A stretch of 11,489 nucleotides of DNA from Podochytrium sp. JEL0797 (lineage: Eukaryota > Chytridiomycota > Chytridiomycetes > Chytridiales > Chytriomycetaceae), in contig JADGJG010000875.1 in NCBI GenBank assembly GCA_027596195.1, positions 1 through 11,489 on the forward strand, written 5' to 3'. The position numbers and the translations under genes are program-made. The notes beneath the pieces are model-generated. The model was given only the letters and a program-made list of their open reading frames with translations, was not told where the DNA came from and searched no databases. Positions 1 through 7,000 of this stretch are shown in pieces. Within the stretch, counting starts at the first letter, position 1. Every line of letters begins with the position of its first letter.

Positions 1-289
1 AGAAAATGTCAAGATCTCATTCATCGCGACCACGGCTTGGATCTCGTGAGCCCAAGGTAACAGACTCCCATTGTCTGTTTCCGCATCATCTCACTCTTCT
101 TCCCAGCTTCCCGTTGATTCCTCGGCCGCTATCGATTCGATTCAAGTCCTCATCTCGGAAAACAACTTCATCCAATTTTACACCACCTGCATCCAAACAT
201 ACCTCTCCCTCCCACTCACACCCTCGTTGTCCATTGCCTCACTTGATTCGACTGTAAATAAAGGAAGTGCGAGGATATTTGAGCTTTGA
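1..289 (+). CDS. 3' end of an unidentified gene, left-truncated, one intron
   Basis: Probable last two exons of a gene that begins left of the window. Read in frame 1, bases 1-45 are open and coding-like (ends HGLDL). A GTGAGC donor starts at 46, and after a pyrimidine-rich tract a CAG acceptor ends at 106, giving a 61-nt phase-0 intron. Exon 2 runs 107-289 to a TGA and reads LPVDSSAAIDSIQVLIS onward, with a helical, amphipathic look. An alternative is a short complete gene starting at ATG 6 with donor GTAACA at 57; it is also in phase. I do not recognise the family. The final roughly 20 codons (226-286) overlap DNA matching the 5' leader of the neighbouring seven-helix genes in reverse orientation, so the present C-terminus is probably not ancestral. 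The splice model is inference. Confidence 0.4.
226..286 (-). repeat. Scrap of the seven-helix gene 5' leader (copy a)
   Basis: Matches 2601-2660, the start-codon region and leader of the intact gene at 1698-2609. Shared strings include CTCACTTGATTCG and AAAGGAAGTGCGA, and the position equivalent to the start codon (CAT on plus, 232-234) is kept. On the minus strand the reading frame from that ATG begins MDN, as in the family, but then diverges and stops after 18 codons. It is therefore a leader fragment, not a gene. Confidence 0.55.
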
Positions 290-376
290 ATTGTATCTGC
301 ATATTTCGTTTTTGTATGGAATCTCCGCAAATCCATTTATTACGAGACGACATCCATTCCATACAGTCACATCACT
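290..376. other. Short spacer between repeat scraps
   Basis: AT-rich sequence between two leader scraps. It may hold the 3' untranslated end of the left-edge gene. No reading frame, repeat or promoter can be supported. Confidence 0.3.
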
Positions 377-425
377 TAATGTGCCACTGATTCGCTACTG
401 ATTTGCTTGCTAAGAAATGGAATAT
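377..425 (-). repeat. Scrap of the seven-helix gene 5' leader (copy b)
   Basis: Bases around 380-420 (CACTGATTCGCTACTGATTTG, then CTTGCTAAGAAATGGAAT) match the leader just upstream of the start codon at 1454-1500 and the equivalent part of the relic at 2903-2945. No coding part of the family follows. It lies about 90 nt beyond the 3' end of the gene at 512-1456, as expected if another family unit once stood to the left. Confidence 0.5.
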
Positions 426-511
426 CTCCGTTTTTTTATTTGGGAAAGAAGGCGGATCGGCTCGTATTTATTATTTATTATCGGCAAATGTGGCGAAGCT
501 ATTTTTTCCCA

Positions 512-1456
512 TTATCGCTGGATTGACTTTTCTTTTACTGATTGGCCCCTCATGAGCGATCCGGAAATCGCGGGCAGTGAAATTTTTGAAGCGCGAACAG
601 ACTCTCCGGCACTCAACGCCGTCGCTTTTCTGATACTCGAAGCCAGATCCTTCGAATCACATTCGGTCAACGCGAATCTCATTTGCACCCACGCAAAAAC
701 CGTACACCAAAGCAAAAAATCCTTCAACGTCCAACCCACCAAATAAACGCGTCGCAACGTCACCTGCTCCAGCCCCGGGTCCAAAAATTCAGCAAGCATC
801 GCAACACCCACCACGACAAGCGTTGTGACACCACCCAATGTACCCGCGAGCCCATACGTTGCGATCACACGGAATCTAGGCTCGACCGCTTGTGTTTCAA
901 GGTCCCTTGAAAGTCCCCATATGTACTTCACGAACTGGAACGCATAAAATGCGTCGAGGCTGAGCGTTCCCACGCCGGAGATGACTTGAGAGATGAGATA
1001 GAGTGGGTGGATGGCGCTTCGTGTCCAGATGATCACTGCGAGCGGGAAGAGAGTCATGGCACAGGAGGTATATAATGTGTACGTGAAGAAGGTAAACACG
1101 CCTGTGGACGATTGACGTACCAAGATTGGTTTGGCGCGGATCCAGGAAAGGAGTAGATAGCTTGATTCCCCAACTGCGAGGAAAAACGATGCGATAATCA
1201 TCCCATCGGGTTGACGTCGTTCGGATCGGTCATAAAACAGAATTGAAAACTCAAACAGTGTGTGAGAAACCACGAGAATAACCAAAAAAATGTTGGCGGG
1301 GGACTTGAACGGAGATTGGCCGTTTTCAGATTTCGCGACTCGCCCGAGATGAAATAACAGAACCAGGAGTGTGCTGACATCCAAGACGGCACACAGAATA
1401 GGCAAATTATTGCAGATTGTGGACAGGAGAACGTCAGAGTCGGTTGTGTTTTCCAT
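512..1456 (-). CDS. Seven-helix membrane protein, copy 1
   Basis: Intronless gene for a 314-residue polytopic membrane protein starting at ATG 1456 (MENTTDSD). Hydrophobic stretches give about seven helices: roughly 18-38, 54-75, 85-106, 119-144, 150-178, 196-224 and 235-262. The short N-terminus has an N-T-T glycosylation sequon at residue 3, and the loops after helices 1, 3 and 5 are basic, so an N-out, GPCR-like topology is predicted. A serine-rich C-tail of about 50 residues (SVRASKISLPAISGSL) should be cytoplasmic. No diagnostic motif of a named receptor class is visible, so function is unknown; an orphan fungal receptor or a sensory or transport protein are options. It is a tandem paralogue of the gene at 1698-2609, 241 bp upstream, in the same orientation. 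The C-terminus extends about 8 residues beyond its sister. A TATA-like AATATAG lies at about 1551-1557 on this strand, roughly 95 nt before the ATG. Confidence 0.75.
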   Translation of the reverse strand: MENTTDSDVLLSTICNNLPILCAVLDVSTLLVLLFHLGRVAKSENGQSPFKSPANIFLVILVVSHTLFEFSILFYDRSERRQPDGMIIASFFLAVGESSYLLLSWIRAKPILVRQSSTGVFTFFTYTLYTSCAMTLFPLAVIIWTRSAIHPLYLISQVISGVGTLSLDAFYAFQFVKYIWGLSRDLETQAVEPRFRVIATYGLAGTLGGVTTLVVVGVAMLAEFLDPGLEQVTLRRVYLVGWTLKDFLLWCTVFAWVQMRFALTECDSKDLASSIRKATALSAGESVRASKISLPAISGSLMRGQSVKEKSIQR

Positions 1457-1697
1457 TGTCTCACTGATTCGCTTCTAATTTGCTTGCTAATAACAAAGGC
1501 AAAAGGGAATATGGAAGATGCGATATCTGTTTTCAGAAACTTTATCTCCTCTATATTTTGTTTATTCTGTTCAAAGCCTTGGATCGTAGAAAAGGTTGGC
1601 GAAAAAAAAGGAAACTTCAATTGAAGGCTTGATATTTATTATCGCCAAATGTGGGCTGCGGCAAAGCTATTCTTTCCCAATTATCGCTGGATTAACT

Positions 1698-2609
1698 TTA
1701 CAAGCCCCTCTTGAGCGATCCAGAAATCGCGGGTAGTGAAATTTTTGAAGCGCGAACAGACTCTCCGGCACTCGTCACTTTTTTGATACTCGAAGCCAGA
1801 TCCTTCGAATCACACTCCGTCAACGCAAACCTCATCCGCACCCACACAAAAACCGTAACCCCTAATAAAAAATCCTTCAACGTGAAACACACTAAGAAAA
1901 CGCGTCGCAACGCCACCTTCTCCAGCTCCGGGTCCAAAAATTCCACCAGCATCTCGATACCCGTCACGCCAAGCGCTGTGACTCCGCACAATGTACCCGC
2001 GAGTCCATAAGTGGCGATTATCCGGAATCTCGGCTCGACCGCTTGGGTTTCAAGGTCCCTTGAAAGTCCCCCAATGTACTTTGCGAACTGGAACGCGTAA
2101 AATGTGTCTAGAGTGAGTGACAACGCACCAGTGAGGAGTTGAAAGATGAGATAGACTGGGTGGATGACGCTGCGTGTCCAGATGATGGCTGCGACCGGGA
2201 GGATAGTCATGGCACAGGAGGCGTATAGCGTATATGTGAAGAAGGTAAACACAGTTTTTGACGATTGACGTTCCAGGATAGGCTTGGCGCGGATCCAGGA
2301 AAGGAGTAGATAACTTGATTCTCCAATTGCGATGAAAAACGATGCAACAATTATCCAATCGATTTGGCGCCTTTCCGATCTGTCATAAAACAGAGTTGCG
2401 AGCTGAAAAAGTGTGACAGAAGCTAGGAGAACAACCAAATATATATTGGCGGGGGACTTGAAAGGAGATTTGCCGTTTTCAGATTTCGCGACCCGCCGGA
2501 GATGAATTAACAGAACCAGGAGTGTGCTGACATCCAAGAGAAGCCACAGAATAGGGGCATTATTGTAAATGGTGGACAGGAGAATGTCAGAGTCGGTTGT
2601 GTTGTTCAT
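1698..2609 (-). CDS. Seven-helix membrane protein, copy 2
   Basis: Intronless gene for a 303-residue protein closely similar to copy 1 along its whole length. I place the start at ATG 2609 (MNNTTDSD) because it aligns with copy 1; the frame stays open to 2636 but only from a TTG. The helix pattern and N-terminal sequon are shared. The segments SENGKSPFKSPANI, YDRSERRQ, SSYLLLSWIRAKPIL, GLSRDLETQAVEPRFR and the C-tail ECDSKDLASSI are nearly invariant between the two copies, while several membrane segments vary. Relative to copy 1 there is a 6-nt deletion in the C-tail, so length differences preserve frame, which suggests both copies were under coding constraint. The protein stops at 1698 with KRGL because DNA homologous to copy 1's last codons is interrupted. 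The upstream sequence beyond about 2640 differs from copy 1, so regulation may differ. Ligand and role are unknown. Confidence 0.75.
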   Translation of the reverse strand: MNNTTDSDILLSTIYNNAPILWLLLDVSTLLVLLIHLRRVAKSENGKSPFKSPANIYLVVLLASVTLFQLATLFYDRSERRQIDWIIVASFFIAIGESSYLLLSWIRAKPILERQSSKTVFTFFTYTLYASCAMTILPVAAIIWTRSVIHPVYLIFQLLTGALSLTLDTFYAFQFAKYIGGLSRDLETQAVEPRFRIIATYGLAGTLCGVTALGVTGIEMLVEFLDPELEKVALRRVFLVCFTLKDFLLGVTVFVWVRMRFALTECDSKDLASSIKKVTSAGESVRASKISLPAISGSLKRGL

Positions 2610-2822
2610 TGTCTCACTTGATTCGCGTGCTAACAAAGGAAGTGCGAAAGATATTCGAAATATTTCTTGTGGAGAGAAATACGTCTCGTCCGCCTATTTT
2701 TCCAGCTCTCTAGCATCACGAGCGTGCATCAATCCTTTTTTAATAAATGATCGAAAGGGCCATTCATTTTACTTTCATTTTACTTTCAGCTTGTTGGGTT
2801 AAAATTGCTCAAAACACTGAAT

Positions 2823-3035
2823 TTGACGTCGTTCAGATCGGTCATAAAACAGATGTTGGCGGGGGACTTGAACGGAGATACGTCAGAGTCGGTTGTGTTG
2901 TCCATTGTCTCACTGATTCGCTACTAATTTGCTGGCTAACAATGGGAAAAGGGAAAACGGAAGATGCGATATCTGTTTTCCCAAACTTTGTCTCCTCTAT
3001 ATTTTGTTTATTCTGCGAGTTGAAGCGTTGGCGGA
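2823..3035 (-). pseudogene. Relic of a third seven-helix gene copy
   Basis: On the minus strand this reproduces the leader and first codons of copy 1, then jumps. The piece matching 1431-1575 (leader, start codon at 2905, MDNTTDSD) is joined to the piece matching 1290-1316 (SPFKSPAN), then to the piece matching about 1212-1240, after which homology ends near 2823. Compared with copy 1 this is a 114-nt in-frame deletion followed by a 49-nt deletion that shifts frame. What remains open is a 39-codon frame, 2905 to 2786, ending in TGA in unrelated sequence. At least the six C-terminal helices are gone. The upstream side still carries the CTATATTTTG promoter-like string at 2998-3007, so the leader could still be transcribed. 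Confidence 0.75.
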
Positions 3036-3484
3036 ATATGTCTGAATTGTGGTTAAAAGAGAAAACTTAGCGTGTAAAGCCTGCAGAATTCATTCATGAG
3101 CACGCCAAACAGAGTTCAAGCACTTTCCTTGCCATTCATTCACTCCATTTATTCTGCTTCTAATTTTGTTGTTAATGGAAAGGAAAGGGCAACCGCTGGA
3201 TTTTCGGAATAAATGGATTCGGGATTCTTGAAAATGTGTCAAACCTCCATGTTCGTTTTAGTTTCAAAAAGGAGTGGTTTCGATTAATTCTTTTATTGAA
3301 GTAGCAAACAGGGTGGCCTGGAACGAAAAAAATATTATCAAATAGATGAGATTAAACCTCGGATGACGCATTTAAAAATATTCGTGATGAAAGTAGAAAT
3401 CAATGTTCGTTTGAATTTCAGCCAAGTCCGCAATATTCATTCATGAGAGAAAGTTGATCGAGTTCAGCACCTCGGCCGAGAGGG
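3036..3484. other. Intergenic region with a diverged direct repeat
   Basis: No gene is supported. Two related segments, about 3079-3122 and 3427-3471, share ATTCATTCATGAG followed, 12-13 nt later, by GAGTTCA(A)GCAC, in the same orientation and about 348 nt apart. The second copy lies just upstream of the chitinase promoter, so it could be a regulatory element or an old duplication. Another family-leader scrap sits inside at 3133-3190. Confidence 0.4.
3133..3190 (-). repeat. Diverged scrap of the seven-helix gene 5' leader (copy c)
   Basis: CATTCACTCCATTTATTCTG followed by CTTCTAATTTTGTTGTTAAT and AAGGAAAGGG aligns, with small gaps, to 1454-1506 (CAT at the start codon, CTTCTAATTTGCTTGCTAAT, AAAGGCAAAAGGG). 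It is the most diverged copy, and the match may be partly chance given the AT-rich composition. Confidence 0.35.
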
Positions 3485-3526
3485 CATAAAATGAGGATGC
3501 AATTTGGTATTCTCTCTCATCCAACA
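3485..3526 (+). promoter_or_regulatory. Core promoter of the CBM18-chitinase gene
   Basis: A TATA-like CATAAAAT at 3485-3492 is followed about 33 nt later by TCATCCAACA (3517-3526), just before the ATG at 3534. The same ten bases follow a TATA box at similar spacing upstream of the paralogous gene on the other strand (7036 to 7001). The shared element probably marks the transcription start, giving a very short 5' leader of about 15 nt. Confidence 0.5.
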
Positions 3527-3533
3527 AAGAAAA

Positions 3534-5012
3534 ATGATCTCAAACAAACAAGACAAAAGCTTCACCCTGCTTGAAGAAGCGAAAAACACAATTCCTGTCG
3601 AGGGGCGCTCGAAAACCTCAAAGTGGTTCAAGTTGACCTTGGGTGTGTCGCTCGTCATCAATCTCGTTGCACTTCCCGCTGCTCTCACGATGATCAGCAT
3701 GTGCATCTCTGCTAGGAAGGTGGAATCTGGTGCGAGCCCTGCCGCGATCCCTTCCGAAAACAAACACGCGTCTCTGGTGGCTCGTTCTTCAGTATCAACG
3801 GATGCAACGTGTGGATTAAAGAACGGGGGATACACGTGCTTCGGATCAATGTGGGGAAACTCTTGCTCTTCTGGTGGATGGTGTGGTTCACCATCCGCGT
3901 ACTATGGGGTTGGTTGTCAAGCGGGATATGGCACATGCGGTCCGCCTGGACCTATTACTCCCCCAGCCACGACAGATGCCACTTGTGGCTCTAACAAAGG
4001 CGGCCATACTTGCTTGAACTCGCAGTGGGGAAACTGTTGCTCTGCCGGTGGGTGGTGCGGCTCTTCTTCCGCTTATTGTGGGTCTGGGTGTCCAGGAGGT
4101 TTTGGATCATGTCCTCCAACTGACACGGGAACGGTCCCAGTCTTGACTACGAATCCGCCTCTCATTATTTATTGGCGTGGAAAGTCTGGCACCCTCGCGT
4201 CGTTTTGTCAAGGCAGCTTGTTCATTGTCGTGACGCTGCCATTCGTTGACCCAACCTCCTTGGTCTATGGCGGATCCTCGTTTTCTCCTCAAGATGTGGC
4301 TTCCGGTCATAAACAAGGCGTCAAAGTTTATATGTCAGTAGGTGGGGAAAAGGAAGGGCCTTGGGCTTCTGCTCCGGCCAACCCTTCGAGCCTCTCCAAC
4401 GCACTTCTGTCGAAATTATTTAACCCTTCGTCTGGATCCTACTACGGTGCTGCTGGTGATTTTTCGTCGGCGTTGGATGGGATCGACATTGATATGGAGG
4501 ATCCGTCCGGAGCCATCAGCACGAGTGGTCTCTCTCAAGTTTTCTCGTACCTCGGTTCTTCATTGTCGAATGCGGGTCTTTCAAGTCGCGTTACCGTCGG
4601 TACGACCCCCTTGTGCGCGGCTGTGGATCCATCGCAAGGCTACTTTCCAATGATTCTCAGAAACGCTATCCAAGCCAACCCATCCGTGTTCAACTACATA
4701 ACTCCTCAATTCTACAATGCGGACAACGGCCACGCGGGGAGGTGCGGCTTGGTGGATGGAAACCAGTTTCATTCCAATGTCGCCCTTTGGCAACAAATGA
4801 TTTCCGGCATGGGAGGCAGCACCAAGCTCTTGTTGGGATTGTCCACTTCTGTCGCGTTTGGTGCAATGAGTTCCGTTTCTGCGTCTGTTGCTGCTGAGCA
4901 AAGCGGTGCGTTTGAGGGTGCTTCAATTTGGCCAACGTACAGCCCCGACCAAAATGCTGCCGCTTTGGCGTCAGCCTTGCAAAGCAGTCCTTACTTTTGG
5001 GGAAAGCATTAG
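3534..5012 (+). CDS. Membrane-anchored chitinase: two CBM18 domains plus GH18
   Basis: Encodes a 492-residue protein predicted to bind and hydrolyse chitin outside the cell. I chose ATG 3534, which follows the promoter; the frame opens earlier only from a TTG. Residues 1-32 are a hydrophilic tail and about 33-58 one hydrophobic segment, a type II signal anchor (an uncleaved anchor is inference). A stem to residue 88 carries SLVARS. CBM18 domain 1 (90-135) lacks cysteines 3 and 6 (Ser110, Tyr124); domain 2 (148-193) has all eight. A GH18 domain occupies about 208-492 with YMSVGG (266-271), the catalytic DGIDIDME (315-322, proton donor Glu322), PQFYN (391-395) and a late Trp466. These fit a class III (plant/fungal chitinase-like) GH18, and key residues look intact, so activity is expected. 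No introns. Tail to tail with its paralogue at 6040-6969. Confidence 0.9.
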   Translation: MISNKQDKSFTLLEEAKNTIPVEGRSKTSKWFKLTLGVSLVINLVALPAALTMISMCISARKVESGASPAAIPSENKHASLVARSSVSTDATCGLKNGGYTCFGSMWGNSCSSGGWCGSPSAYYGVGCQAGYGTCGPPGPITPPATTDATCGSNKGGHTCLNSQWGNCCSAGGWCGSSSAYCGSGCPGGFGSCPPTDTGTVPVLTTNPPLIIYWRGKSGTLASFCQGSLFIVVTLPFVDPTSLVYGGSSFSPQDVASGHKQGVKVYMSVGGEKEGPWASAPANPSSLSNALLSKLFNPSSGSYYGAAGDFSSALDGIDIDMEDPSGAISTSGLSQVFSYLGSSLSNAGLSSRVTVGTTPLCAAVDPSQGYFPMILRNAIQANPSVFNYITPQFYNADNGHAGRCGLVDGNQFHSNVALWQQMISGMGGSTKLLLGLSTSVAFGAMSSVSASVAAEQSGAFEGASIWPTYSPDQNAAALASALQSSPYFWGKH

Positions 5013-5132
5013 TATCAGTTGTCGTTTTGTCTTTAAGTTTTTATTTTGTGGCGGGGAAATAATAATGGATTTTCTCTTTTTTAATTTTGAATGCAAATAT
5101 TCTCCTTTTTTTATCCTTTGAGGAATGAAATC

Positions 5133-5212
5133 GGCGCCTTTCTCCTTTTAAGGATTGGACGTTGCAGTATCGGGAGCATCTTGAGATTCGTTGCGACAAA
5201 GGAGAAGGCGCC
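5133..5212. repeat. Imperfect inverted repeat, 16 and 15 nt arms
   Basis: Left arm 5133-5148 (GGCGCCTTTCTCCTTT) and right arm 5198-5212 (AAAGGAGAAGGCGCC) are complementary except for one missing base, separated by 49 nt. Each arm ends in the palindrome GGCGCC. It lies 120 nt past the chitinase stop codon, in the convergent intergenic spacer. It could be a transcribed hairpin near the 3' ends, the remains of a small non-autonomous element, or a binding site. Confidence 0.6.
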
Positions 5213-6039
5213 AACAACAGAGACTTCGCGATTTGGAAATCGTCAAATCAATTTTTAGCTTGAGTGGTCGGAAATTTCGATAGGGGGCTCTGGTTGAACA
5301 GAAGAGCGTGACAACATCAGCGTTGTAGTTCAAGAAAGGAAGCGCTTGTTGGGATTTCGCGTCGCATCGGCTTATTTGGTAGCCGCATCGCGCAACCTCT
5401 TTCTTCTTGCAAGTTGTCACTAAAGGCTTTTTCATCAGTTTCTCCTGCGATTGTGTTTTTTGGAGGATAAAAGACGGGCTCCATTGGGGTCTAAAAGGCA
5501 TTTCGGTCAGGTAGGATGCTCTGCATGTGCGCTAGTTCACAGGTTGGCATGTGAGAATCACCAGAACCTTCCCAGGTGTGGACGGGTTGAGTATGCGCCT
5601 TCGAACGGATAGTAGAGCAAAATAAAGTCGCACCCATGGACCAGCTATCAAACGAAGCCATGGAAAAGTTTGCATTTGTCTAGTATCAGGGAGAATCCGG
5701 TCGATGTCGTGATGCTCCTATGCGGACGGAGATATTGCACACATACAGGATGCAGTTTTTTTATATCAAACAGAGTTTTGTCGAAGCCACCGGGGGGGAA
5801 TAACTCGCTCGTGGTTCGCGGACTTCGGAAAAATTAATTTTGAAACCTAATTTTTTTCTCCCCCAACTCGTACTTCTCACATAGAGATAGATTGGCATAG
5901 TGATATAGCAGTGAGAAAAGAAACAATTGAAACTTATAAACAATTTTTTTTCAAACAGCCAAAAAGAAGAGAAAAAGACAAGGCACCATCAAATAACAAA
6001 CATCAGCAAAACATTTCATAAGAAATAAAAAAGTATGAA
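5213..6039. other. Convergent intergenic spacer
   Basis: Lies between the two CBM18 genes and should contain both 3' untranslated regions. T-rich and A-rich runs at about 5941-5970 sit 3' of the minus-strand gene. I find no clear polyadenylation signal. Apart from the kinase-like fragment at 5491-5661 and a frame of doubtful status at 5148-5501 (minus), nothing can be supported. Confidence 0.4.
5491..5661 (-). pseudogene. Possible protein kinase fragment
   Basis: A 56-codon minus-strand frame from ATG 5661 to TAG 5491 begins MASFDSWSMGATLFC. This resembles kinase subdomain IX, where D-x-W-S-x-G-x-x-L-F follows the activation segment, and ELAHMQSILPD further on resembles the helix after it in CMGC-type kinases. 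Upstream (to about 5760) another frame reads QYLRPHRS, loosely like the activation-segment end, but ends in a stop. Downstream, a 117-codon frame shifted by one (5501-5148) stays open. The pattern fits a decayed, frameshifted kinase copy, or could be chance; no catalytic HRD or DFG motif is visible. Confidence 0.25.
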
Positions 6040-6969
6040 TCAGTGCGGCAATGGGCAAGTCCCCGTGCAAGTTCCCTCAAACTGTCCTGGAAAGCTCTGC
6101 CCATTGAGCAACGACCCCAATGACGCGTCGTTCAACTCAAAGTACGACTGCGACTTGTCTGATCCGCCCGCGTTCCAAGATATCGTGACTGTGACGGATC
6201 TGTCGTTGTGGGTGATTGTGGCAGTGCTTCCGCACGAAGTGACGCTCAGTCCTCCCACCGTGTGGGGTGGAGCACCCGCGTAGAAATTGCCTGGAACGAT
6301 TCTCAAGTTGGGGCAATCCAACGCAGCATTTTCGACGCCACCACCGCCTGCATTGATAATAACGGGTGTGCCCAGTCCGTTGGTAGGACTTCCACCACAA
6401 GTACCAAAACCGGCCTGACAGCCAGACCCGCAATACGCGTCCGAAGAACCACACCACCCTGCACTAGAGCAGCAGCTTCCCCAAATAGAGTTGGCGCAGG
6501 AGTATCCACCTGGCTTGCTGGAGCCACAGGTCGCATCTGGCGTGGGTTGGTTGGTGGGACCACCAGTGCAGGACCCGTATGCACCCTGACACCCAGTCCC
6601 GCAGTAAGCAGACGTGGAACCACACCAACCGTTAACGGAGCAGCAATTTCCCCACATTGATCCCAAGCACGAGTGCCCACCGTTGTTGGAACCACACGTG
6701 GCATCCGTTGTGATGGAACGTGCAACCAGAGACGACGCGTTCTTGGTTTCGGATGGGACAGCGGAAGTGGCCATGGTAGCCTTGGATGCTGCAATTGAAA
6801 TGTCGGCCATAGTGATGACGGCAGGAATCGCAACGAGGTTGACGGCGATTGAGACGCACAAGGCCGCCTTGAAACATCTCGAAGATTTGGTGGGAATTTG
6901 CATGAGGGCATCACCCACTTTCACTTGCTCAAGAAGGCTGGAGCTTGGTTCGTGTTCGTATGAAGGCAT
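6040..6969 (-). CDS. Membrane-anchored two-CBM18 protein with a DPBB-like C-terminal domain
   Basis: Encodes 309 residues from ATG 6969, intronless. A hydrophilic tail (1-32) is followed by a hydrophobic anchor (about 33-56), a stem with glycosylation sequon NAS at 77 and SLVARS (80-85), then two complete eight-cysteine CBM18 domains (89-134 and 145-191), then a Gly-rich linker. Residues about 212-309 form a separate domain with Cys 219, 246, 301 and 305, a strand-rich CGSTATITHNDRSVTVTIS section and YFELNDASLGSLLNGQ. That pattern resembles the second half of double-psi beta-barrel proteins (barwin, expansin, RlpA or cerato-platanin type). The fold call is inference and the usual catalytic Asp is not evident. 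The first ~200 residues are clearly homologous to the chitinase at 3534-5012. Likely role: cell-surface chitin binding. It diverges from the LMBRD2-like gene across 354 bp. Confidence 0.88.
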   Translation of the reverse strand: MPSYEHEPSSSLLEQVKVGDALMQIPTKSSRCFKAALCVSIAVNLVAIPAVITMADISIAASKATMATSAVPSETKNASSLVARSITTDATCGSNNGGHSCLGSMWGNCCSVNGWCGSTSAYCGTGCQGAYGSCTGGPTNQPTPDATCGSSKPGGYSCANSIWGSCCSSAGWCGSSDAYCGSGCQAGFGTCGGSPTNGLGTPVIINAGGGGVENAALDCPNLRIVPGNFYAGAPPHTVGGLSVTSCGSTATITHNDRSVTVTISWNAGGSDKSQSYFELNDASLGSLLNGQSFPGQFEGTCTGTCPLPH

Positions 6970-7000
6970 TTTTTATGGCTGTTTGCTGCTTGCTTTTTTG

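Noticed and set aside
2610..2636. N-terminal extension of seven-helix copy 2
   Set aside because: It begins at TTG; the aligned start in copy 1 and the relic is the internal ATG at 2609.
3504..3533. Upstream extension of the chitinase frame
   Set aside because: It opens only from a TTG and overlaps the predicted transcription start region; ATG 3534 matches the paralogue's layout.
5148..5501. 117-codon minus-strand frame
   Set aside because: No recognisable domain and it includes an arm of the inverted repeat; retained only as possible kinase debris.
5590..5620. TTCGAA string resembling a tRNA T-loop
   Set aside because: No five-pair stem around it and no A- or D-box elements at proper spacing.
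6137..6914. Several long open frames overlapping the CBM18/DPBB-like gene on both strands
   Set aside because: They are by-products of the Gly/Cys/Ser-rich composition; their products show no domain, while the chosen frame shows two CBM18 domains.
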